This document shows positions 1 to 5,156 of a stretch of 7,522 nt of DNA, one piece after another; positions within the stretch are counted from its first letter, which is position 1; each line of letters begins with the position of its first letter. The notes beneath the pieces are model-generated. The model saw nothing but the letters and a program-made list of their open reading frames with translations, made no database searches and was not told the origin of the DNA. The stretch is from Gammaproteobacteria bacterium (GTDB lineage Bacteria; Pseudomonadota; Gammaproteobacteria; Immundisolibacterales; Immundisolibacteraceae), in the NCBI GenBank assembly GCA_003645395.1, contig QNFC01000078.1, forward strand, positions 1 through 7,522, written 5' to 3'. A program made the position numbers and the translations under genes.

Positions 1-1
1 G

Positions 2-1426
2 GCTCGCAGCGAATACCCACAGGACAAGCTGCTTATTTTATTTGATATCGACGGCACGGTTCTGGATATGCGTCACATGATTTTGCACCTGCTAAAAGCT
101 TATGATCGCGCTAACGACACCCACCACGCCACTGGCTTACGCCTGGATGATGTTCAGGTTCATGAAAATGACATCATCTCGCTGTTGAACCGCATGGGCA
201 TGAGCCAATCCGGACAACGTGACCTGCTCAAATGGTTTAACGAGGTAGTCTGGTCACCGCTGGCGGTACGGGTCGCTCACCAGCCATTTCAGGGTGTGCT
301 GGAAATTATTCGCTGGTTTCAACTGCAGCCCAATACTGATGTGGGTCTGAACTCCGGACGCAGCGAAAACCTGCGCGCAGATACACTAAAAAACCTGAAT
401 GAACTCGGTGCGGCTTTTAAGGTGTATTTTCCCAACAGCCTCATTGCCATGAACAGCGGCGACAATAGCCCGGAAGCGGTAGCTGCCGCGAAATGCCAGG
501 CGATCAGCGAGTATCGTCGTAGCGGTTACCGGATCGTAGCGATGATCGATAACGAGCCTGCCAACCTGTCGGCTATCGCCAATTCACCGGACTACGACGA
601 TTTTTTGCTACTGCACGCCGATACTCTGTTTGAAAGCCAGCGAAGCCTGCTGCCGGATACCAGCCTCACCGGCAGCAATTACCGACTCGCCGAATTAATC
701 ACTGCAGACCAGGTCAATACTCAGCAGATGCCCGGTCATGTCGAATTCGTGTTTCAGGGATTGGAAGAGGCCAACGTCCGCAACCAGTTTCTGCAGGGTT
801 CTATTTTCTGGGGTGAGGTGTCGATCAAGCTGGGTGAGCATAGCCTGATGCCAGAGATCGTAGCCAGAGGCACTGCTCAGCCATCGCTTGTTAACGGCAG
901 AGATAGCTGGCTCAAGCTGTTGCAGGATGTTGCTAGTACGCAGAGCAACCACGGCCTGAAAATTGACCTGAAACAAGGCGGCCTGTTACTGGATAAACTG
1001 CTCCGCGACATCCGCATGGCGCAACTCGACCAACGTCAGGTCTGGATTAACGCGCCGATGCAGCGCTTGCATCAACGCGGTTTTCGTAAGCTGCGCAATG
1101 CGCTGCCAGGCGCCATCCTGCAGTGTCCGGTGGATAGCCTGCAGACCGTCATCTGTGCGCTGCCCGAACAGGCCGGAGAAATATTGACCGAATTGAAAAA
1201 CTGGGGCATTAACCGTTTTTCAATCGACTGGAGCAAAGGTGGGGCTGAGCTGACAGAAGCACTACAGCGCCGGGGCTACGAGGTAAACATCCATTCCATG
1301 CCAGACCTGGACGGTTTTTTACGCGCCTCACTGCTGCTGCCGAACTCTATTAGCAGCCGCTTTAACAGCGAGCAGTGGCCGGTAGCAAAGGTCGCGCAAG
1401 AGCAGGCGAATATCCACGCAGCCTAA
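2..1426 (+). CDS. HAD-family phosphatase with C-terminal menorin/GDPD-like domain, 5' partial
   Basis: The reading frame is open from base 2, so the gene starts before the window; the first ATG (base 68) cannot be the start because HAD motif I, FDIDGTVLD, lies ahead of it at 41-67. In the visible 474 residues, the nucleophile and acid Asp are 15 and 17, motif II is LNSGRS near 116-121, a motif III lysine is near 164, and the motif IV acid is in DNEPAN (183-188). These are the features of a complete HAD hydrolase core. From about residue 245 a second domain follows, with barrel-strand-like segments: IFWGEVSIK, GLKIDLK, QVWINAPM, FSIDWSK and YEVNIHSMPDLDGFLRA. Their order and spacing recall FAM151/menorin (DUF2181) and, at the end, glycerophosphodiester phosphodiesterases. 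The HAD call is firm; the second domain is inferred from remembered family sequences. No signal peptide can be judged. Likely a cytoplasmic phosphate-ester enzyme of unknown substrate. Confidence 0.85.
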   Translation, partial: ARSEYPQDKLLILFDIDGTVLDMRHMILHLLKAYDRANDTHHATGLRLDDVQVHENDIISLLNRMGMSQSGQRDLLKWFNEVVWSPLAVRVAHQPFQGVLEIIRWFQLQPNTDVGLNSGRSENLRADTLKNLNELGAAFKVYFPNSLIAMNSGDNSPEAVAAAKCQAISEYRRSGYRIVAMIDNEPANLSAIANSPDYDDFLLLHADTLFESQRSLLPDTSLTGSNYRLAELITADQVNTQQMPGHVEFVFQGLEEANVRNQFLQGSIFWGEVSIKLGEHSLMPEIVARGTAQPSLVNGRDSWLKLLQDVASTQSNHGLKIDLKQGGLLLDKLLRDIRMAQLDQRQVWINAPMQRLHQRGFRKLRNALPGAILQCPVDSLQTVICALPEQAGEILTELKNWGINRFSIDWSKGGAELTEALQRRGYEVNIHSMPDLDGFLRASLLLPNSISSRFNSEQWPVAKVAQEQANIHAA

Positions 1427-1478
1427 ACTACAGACTTAGAAACTGATCCAACCCAGACCGTCACCAGCCGGCACAATT

Positions 1479-1517
1479 CTGTTACAAATAGGCATTTATT
1501 TACTTATTTTGTAACAG
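1479..1517 (+). promoter_or_regulatory. 10-bp perfect inverted repeat overlapping the crotonase ribosome site
   Basis: CTGTTACAAA (1479-1488) is repeated in inverse as TTTGTAACAG (1508-1517), separated by a 19-nt AT-rich spacer. The right arm runs into the AGGAG ribosome site at 1516-1520. It could be a dimeric repressor operator, or an RNA hairpin that partly hides the ribosome site of the crotonase gene. The symmetry is seen directly; either role is inference. Weak -35/-10-like hexamers (TTACAA at 1482 and TATTTT at 1505, 17 nt apart) fall inside the element, which would suit an operator, but they match the consensus poorly. Confidence 0.5.
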
Positions 1518-1528
1518 GAGAGTGTCAG

Positions 1529-2323
1529 GTGACCGTCGATAACGCTGACCAGTGGGTCGAATTTTCCAAGCAGGACGGCATCGCCACCGTGCGTCTGAAC
1601 CGGCCAGAACGACGAAACGCTCTGGCCATTAGCATGGTCAACCGACTTCACGATATCTGGTGTGAGGTCGATGCCGATGACGACATCCGGGTGGTTATTT
1701 TTAGTGCCGCCCCCTGCCCGACTTTCTGCGCCGGGATGGACCTGAAAGAGGCCAGCCAGATTAAGCAGGACACCGGCAAAGACGTGCTCGGATTCCTCAA
1801 AGACCCTTTCCACGAACGCATGCGCGAAGTCAAAAAACCGATTGTCGGCGCCCTCACCGGCGACCTGATGGCCGGCGGCATGTTGCTGAGCCTTAACTGT
1901 GATTTGCGCGTGGCGCTTCGCGGCACCCGGGTCGGCATTACCGAAGCCAAAGTTGGCCGCGGCTCGCCCTGGGGCGTGCCCCTGCTGTGGATGATTCCGC
2001 AGGCAATACTGATGGAGCTGACCCTCACCGGTAATCTATTGCCAGTTGAGCAACTGCACGGTTACGGATTCACCAACTATCTGGAAGATGATTACGATGC
2101 GGTATTGTCCCGCGCCCAGCAGTTAGCGGTCACCATTCGCGATAACGCACCCCTGTCGGTTGAAGCGGGTAAACAGAGTGTTTTCATGGCAGCCAACCTT
2201 GGCGCCAAAGCAGGACTGGTCGAAGCCAAAAAGATTTATGAAAAAGTCTATAGCAGTGAAGACGGCGTAGAAGGCCCCCGCGCCTTTGCGGAAAAACGCA
2301 AGCCGGTCTGGCAGGGACGGTAA
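1529..2323 (+). CDS. Enoyl-CoA hydratase/isomerase (crotonase) family protein
   Basis: A 264-aa single-domain crotonase, close to the usual 255-270 aa. It starts at GTG, chosen because AGGAG (1516-1520) lies 8 nt upstream. Visible family marks are RLNRPERRNAL (22-32), the first oxyanion loop in FCAGMDLKE (66-74), the second in LMAGGMLLSLNCDLR (113-127), and the typical C-terminal EGPRAFAEKRKPVW (248-261). The usual role is hydration, isomerisation or cleavage of an acyl-CoA in the cytoplasm. Aligned with rat mitochondrial hydratase, the position of Glu144 is Leu119, while Glu164 is kept as Glu139; the normal PGxGG loop after it is replaced by GSPWG. A one-glutamate active site fits isomerases or other crotonase chemistries better than classical hydratase, so no specific reaction is assigned. 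The gene appears to be transcribed alone or with the HAD gene 102 bp upstream, and ends before the terminator at 2473. Confidence 0.9.
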   Translation: MTVDNADQWVEFSKQDGIATVRLNRPERRNALAISMVNRLHDIWCEVDADDDIRVVIFSAAPCPTFCAGMDLKEASQIKQDTGKDVLGFLKDPFHERMREVKKPIVGALTGDLMAGGMLLSLNCDLRVALRGTRVGITEAKVGRGSPWGVPLLWMIPQAILMELTLTGNLLPVEQLHGYGFTNYLEDDYDAVLSRAQQLAVTIRDNAPLSVEAGKQSVFMAANLGAKAGLVEAKKIYEKVYSSEDGVEGPRAFAEKRKPVWQGR

Positions 2324-2472
2324 CGACTGTCGTACGAACCACCCCAATTATTCGCTAGCGGGGTCCTTGTCGGGAAATCACCAGAGGCTGTGGGTTTTCA
2401 GCTTATTTGCCAGCGGCTCCGCTGCGGCGGGATCATTATTTCTTTTAACAGTTGATCCGCTTTTTCAGCAAT
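2324..2472. other. Non-coding stretch after the crotonase gene
   Basis: No credible gene is visible in these 149 bases. Two small symmetric elements occur: CAGCGGCTCCGCTG (2411-2424), which can fold as a short hairpin, and GGATCA/TGATCC (2430-2435 and 2453-2458) with a 17-nt spacer. Neither is followed by a T tract, so they look like 3'-UTR structure of the crotonase transcript rather than terminators. Confidence 0.4.
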
Positions 2473-2508
2473 AAATGGGTGGTTTTTCTAAGACCACCCA
2501 TTTTTTTT
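2473..2508. terminator. Rho-independent terminator, probably bidirectional
   Basis: An 11-bp perfect stem is formed by AAATGGGTGGT (2473-2483) and ACCACCCATTT (2493-2503). The loop is short and can be tightened by further weak pairs. On the plus strand the core ends in eight T (2501-2508), ideal for ending the crotonase transcript. On the minus strand the same stem is followed by TTTATT, adequate to end the small lysine-rich gene converging from the right. Confidence 0.92.
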
Positions 2509-2527
2509 AAACAACTGTTTGCGACGC

Positions 2528-2626
2528 TTACAATTTTTTCTTCAGCTTTTTAATTTTACTTTGCTGCTTGCTGATTTTTGACTTTCTAGACTTAATTTCT
2601 TTTTTGATTGCTTTCTTTTTAGCCAT
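2528..2626 (-). CDS. 32-aa lysine-rich heptad-repeat mini-protein
   Basis: A short ORF from ATG (2626-2624) to TAA (2530-2528). It begins MAKKKAIKKEIK and ends KIKKLKKKL; 15 of the 32 residues are Lys, with one Arg and a single acidic residue (Glu10). Hydrophobic residues fall at 7, 11, 18, 25, 28 and 32, an a/d heptad pattern expected for one amphipathic or coiled-coil helix. Three near-identical seven-residue units are visible, around EIKSRKS, KISKQQS and KIKKLKK. The ATG has GGAG (2636-2633) with a 6-nt spacer, and a sigma70-like promoter lies about 50 nt upstream; both support a real gene. The charge suggests binding to nucleic acid, ribosome or anionic membrane, which is inference only. 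No characterised family is recognised. It is convergent with the crotonase gene and shares its terminator. Confidence 0.72.
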   Translation of the reverse strand: MAKKKAIKKEIKSRKSKISKQQSKIKKLKKKL

Positions 2627-2672
2627 TACAAACTCCGTTTCATGAGGTTAAAACGTCACTGGTCTAAAACCT

Positions 2673-2700
2673 ACTATAGCTTAGGCCCACATACAATCAA
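2673..2700 (-). promoter_or_regulatory. Sigma70-like promoter for the lysine-rich mini-protein
   Basis: Read on the minus strand: -35 TTGATT (2700-2695, 4 of 6 matches), a 16-nt spacer, and -10 TATAGT (2678-2673, 5 of 6). The predicted start near 2666 would leave a leader of about 40 nt before the ATG at 2626. The same TATAGT -10 is used ahead of the DUF3300 gene. Confidence 0.55.
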
Positions 2701-2754
2701 TTCCTTTATTCATGAAAAACCCCGCTATAACCGGCTCATCCTAACGCGTTACAT

Positions 2755-2772
2755 CCGCAGTAATTACTGCGG
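2755..2772. repeat. 18-bp perfect palindrome over the DUF2950 stop codon
   Basis: CCGCAGTAATTACTGCGG is identical on both strands, and its centre contains the TAA stop of the DUF2950 gene (2766-2764 on the minus strand). A second, 10-bp palindrome, TAACGCGTTA, follows at 2742-2751. On the minus strand a T5 run (2718-2714) comes about 35 nt after the large palindrome, preceded only by a weak CCG/CGG hairpin. The element may act as a 3' mRNA-stabilising hairpin, a poor terminator, or a binding site for a dimeric protein. The symmetry is observed; the function is inferred. Confidence 0.6.
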
Positions 2773-3762
2773 TATTGCTGCCTCGGGACTGACCTCTTTG
2801 GTCGGCACCCAGTTTGAATCGGGATCATAGGCCTGCATAGCTTTAGCAACTGCCGCCCCATCTGGCCCCAGGTTCTGCTCATAAACAACACCGGAGTGAT
2901 TAACGATGAAACTCATCACTCCGCTTTCACCATATGCCTCCGGCCAGGCAATTAATGCAAAACCAAACCGCATCCGACCGTTGATTATGTAACGGTAGGC
3001 TCCACCCCGAGCATGCTCACCCTGTGCCTCGAGTATGCGATAGAAGTAGCCGTGGTAACCATGGCCCGGCACCCGGTCCGCCATCAAGGGTCCCAGTGGG
3101 CTGAGCTCCTCACCGGGCTCCACTTCCCAGTACAAACCATCATGGGTTTCTGGGGGGCTAACAATTTGTTGAGCATATTCGAGCATGCCGTCATCGTTAC
3201 GGTCTTCTCCAGCATATTCCATCTGCGCGTCATAGTAGGCAAGCACCGCCTGGATGGCGGCGAGCTCATTCCTGCCAATGCGACGGATGAGGATCCGTTC
3301 AAAACCTTCTTCGGCATCAAAATACCAGCCAGACTCCCCAACCACGACGGGAATTGGCAGGGTCCATTCTTCCTCACCAACGACAAGCAGCATCTTGTCA
3401 TCACCTTGCGGCAACAGGGCCAGAGACTTTTTCGCAGCCGTAAGAAATGCTTCGCGATCCTCAAGACTGACTTCATCAAGTGGTAAGACCGAGCGAAAAT
3501 CATCACCCAGTAGCTTGCGGAGCATCTCCTCGTCCTGATCCTCAACCACGAGAATAAATGCAGTTGCAGCCTCAGCCGGGGTATCAAAGACGGCCTGACC
3601 AATGACAGGATCAACCACCAGCACTATGTCGGGTTTGCCCGATTCTGAGCAGGCGGCGGCGAACAGGATCGCTCCCGCAGCCAGCGTTCTAAGCAGATTT
3701 CTACCCATAAAATGAAAGTGGCGGACAACAATCTGTAAAGCGGTTTCATATTTAGCGTTCAT
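2764..3762 (-). CDS. DUF2950 family exported protein, probable lipoprotein
   Basis: This 332-aa protein matches the DUF2950 family along its length. The marks are FDTPAEAATAFI (59-70), a WTLPIPVV strand (133-140), the signature RRIGRNELAAIQ (160-171), DGLYW (208-212), SPLGPL (221-226), GYHGYFYRIL (235-244), INGRMRFGFALIAWP (260-274), GVVYEQNLGPD (291-301) and DPDSNW (313-318). The first ATG is chosen for its AGGAG (3773-3769) 6 nt upstream; Met19 has no ribosome site. Residues 21-38 (RNLLR, a hydrophobic stretch, then AAAC) look like a lipoprotein signal with Cys38 as lipidation site, after an unusually long N-terminal lead. DRNDDGMLE (187-195) resembles a calcium-binding loop. The gene begins 15 bp after DUF3300, so the two form an operon. 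Function is unknown; an envelope or periplasmic role is inferred. Confidence 0.9.
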   Translation of the reverse strand: MNAKYETALQIVVRHFHFMGRNLLRTLAAGAILFAAACSESGKPDIVLVVDPVIGQAVFDTPAEAATAFILVVEDQDEEMLRKLLGDDFRSVLPLDEVSLEDREAFLTAAKKSLALLPQGDDKMLLVVGEEEWTLPIPVVVGESGWYFDAEEGFERILIRRIGRNELAAIQAVLAYYDAQMEYAGEDRNDDGMLEYAQQIVSPPETHDGLYWEVEPGEELSPLGPLMADRVPGHGYHGYFYRILEAQGEHARGGAYRYIINGRMRFGFALIAWPEAYGESGVMSFIVNHSGVVYEQNLGPDGAAVAKAMQAYDPDSNWVPTKEVSPEAAIPQ

Positions 3763-3777
3763 CTCTATCTCCTGTTA

Positions 3778-5058
3778 TCAACGGCGGCCACGCCCGCCGC
3801 CACCTCTGCGGCCGCCACCCATACGTCCGCCGCCAGCCCTGCTCATTGAGCCACGACTGTAATTCCCTCGATTCGCACTCTGGCGGGAGCTTCTTGCATT
3901 TCCCGAACCACTCAGCGCATGACTCCGCGATGTGGTTTGACGACTACCAGAACCCCCTACCCTTCCGGAACCACCCGACCTTCCAGAACCAAGCGACCCA
4001 CCCGAGCCGCGGTTTCTTGAAGTATCACGAACCATACGCGCATCACGGTTGGCCCGGTCGACTGAAGATCTCGCCTGGTTACCGCCTGCTCCCTTTAACT
4101 CTCTACGGCCTTCAGCTGGATTCACCCCCCGATTTTCCATATTGTTGCGCGCCTGATCACGCTGGCCATCCCGCCCCCGAAAATCCTGACGCTGATCGGC
4201 GCCACCGCGCTTTTTGTCAAATTTGTCCCGGCTGCCTTTATCTTTATAGGGGGTGCCACGACGGTTATTTGCATTGTGCTTCCAGCCAGCATTCCTGTTA
4301 CCAGAATTAATTTTATTACGGTTAATATTGTTGTATCTGTTGACGTTAATATCGACATCACCACGTCCCCATCGGGGATTGCCCCAAAGAGCGCGGGTGG
4401 CGGCAACGCCAATACCAAAGCCGACGATGGCAGCACCGGGCCGGTAGTAAACAGGCCGATAGTAATAAGGCGTGTAATAGGGATACCACCAGACACCATA
4501 GACAACGGTTGGGTTGTAGTAAGGCACATAGACGACTTCAGGATTAGCCGGCTCAATAATGATGGTGGTCTCACCCGCTGCTGGCTCCTCCACAATCACT
4601 GTTTGTTGCTCAGAGCTCTCGAGATTACCTTCGTCCTTTGCCTTCTTGCGCAGCGCCTGCGCGGTATCCATCACCGCACTCGAATCTGCCAGAAAAGCAT
4701 CACCGAGATTTTGCACCCAGTCTGGCTGCTCCCCCATCATTGCTAGTACCTGTGGAAAGGCAACCAGCGACATAACACTAGGATCCCAGGGTTTATCCTG
4801 CACCACCTCCACCGCGGCATCACCTTCCTGTTTAGGGTTCTCTTTTGACCACTTCACCGCCTCGGCTACATCGGCCGGATAGGTTGACGCCATTAAAATC
4901 TGCGCCAATAACGCATCGGGATAGAGGGCAATGGGTGCCATCATCTGGTCGAGTTTGGCCTGCGCGGTGTCTGTCTCCTCAGCCTGCACCGCCCCGTACA
5001 TCAGGCAAAATGCGGCGATGATCAACAACTTGCCAAAAGTCGCTAACTGTTTTTTCAT
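3778..5058 (-). CDS. DUF3300 family exported protein with Arg/Gly-rich tail
   Basis: A 426-aa protein. Residues 1-26 form a signal peptide (MKK start, hydrophobic 10-20, AVQA before the likely cut). The DUF3300 domain follows: LDQMMAPIALYPDALLAQILMAST (36-59), AEAVKW (65-70), WDPSVMSLVAFPQVL (91-105), WVQNLGDAF (114-122) and EVVYVPYYNPTVVYG (174-188). Residues 189-207 are rich in Tyr and Pro. A glycine-rich hydrophobic stretch (208-226) comes next, then an Asn/Arg-rich region (235-270), and a low-complexity Gly/Ser/Arg tail to the end (about 346-426). The tail is very basic, unusual for an exported protein, and may bind polyanions such as LPS, exopolysaccharide or DNA; that is inference. The start is supported by AGGGA (5070-5066), 7 nt upstream. 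It heads an operon with DUF2950, a pairing I recall as common in Proteobacteria. Biochemical function is unknown. Confidence 0.92.
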   Translation of the reverse strand: MKKQLATFGKLLIIAAFCLMYGAVQAEETDTAQAKLDQMMAPIALYPDALLAQILMASTYPADVAEAVKWSKENPKQEGDAAVEVVQDKPWDPSVMSLVAFPQVLAMMGEQPDWVQNLGDAFLADSSAVMDTAQALRKKAKDEGNLESSEQQTVIVEEPAAGETTIIIEPANPEVVYVPYYNPTVVYGVWWYPYYTPYYYRPVYYRPGAAIVGFGIGVAATRALWGNPRWGRGDVDINVNRYNNINRNKINSGNRNAGWKHNANNRRGTPYKDKGSRDKFDKKRGGADQRQDFRGRDGQRDQARNNMENRGVNPAEGRRELKGAGGNQARSSVDRANRDARMVRDTSRNRGSGGSLGSGRSGGSGRVGGSGSRQTTSRSHALSGSGNARSSRQSANRGNYSRGSMSRAGGGRMGGGRRGGGGRGRR

Positions 5059-5127
5059 GAACTGTTCCCTTTGAATTTGGCTTCTTAAATCTATGGCGAG
5101 GTCACTCTTCTACTCAGGCAGCATAGG

Positions 5128-5156
5128 ACTATAACAAAACGTAAGCCGCCTCACAA
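5128..5156 (-). promoter_or_regulatory. Sigma70-like promoter for the DUF3300-DUF2950 operon
   Basis: On the minus strand: -35 TTGTGA (5156-5151, 4 of 6), a 17-nt spacer, and -10 TATAGT (5133-5128, 5 of 6). The -35 overlaps the stop codon of cls. The predicted start near 5121 gives a leader of about 60 nt before the ATG at 5058. No clear cls terminator separates the genes, so read-through from cls is also possible. Confidence 0.6.

Noticed and set aside
68..70. ATG as the start of the HAD gene
   Set aside because: The frame is open to base 2, and the essential motif I Asp residues (bases 44-52) lie upstream of this ATG.
1427..1478. Terminator after the HAD gene
   Set aside because: No stem with a following T tract is visible, so co-transcription with the crotonase gene stays open.
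2286..2474. Plus-strand 62-codon ORF overlapping the crotonase end
   Set aside because: It begins inside the crotonase gene in another frame, has no ribosome site or recognisable family, and ends at the terminator stem.
2714..2739. Minus-strand GCCGG...CGGGG followed by TTTTT as a terminator for DUF2950
   Set aside because: The stem is only about three pairs and two G separate it from the T run; kept as a remark, not as a feature.
2642..2830. Plus-strand 62-codon ORF opposite the small-gene promoter
   Set aside because: It runs antisense into DUF2950, has no ribosome site, and its region is better explained as promoter and 3' end of minus-strand genes.
3013..4746. Several long plus-strand ORFs opposite DUF2950 and DUF3300
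   Set aside because: They are antisense shadows of two confidently assigned genes, with no family features and no start signals; the Gly/Arg-rich coding bias of DUF3300 opens the other frames.
5134..5154. Possible terminator after cls (GTGAG/CTTAC hairpin followed by GTTTTGTTAT on the minus strand)
   Set aside because: Only five pairs including a G-U, and an interrupted T run. The same bases form the spacer of a good promoter, which explains them better.
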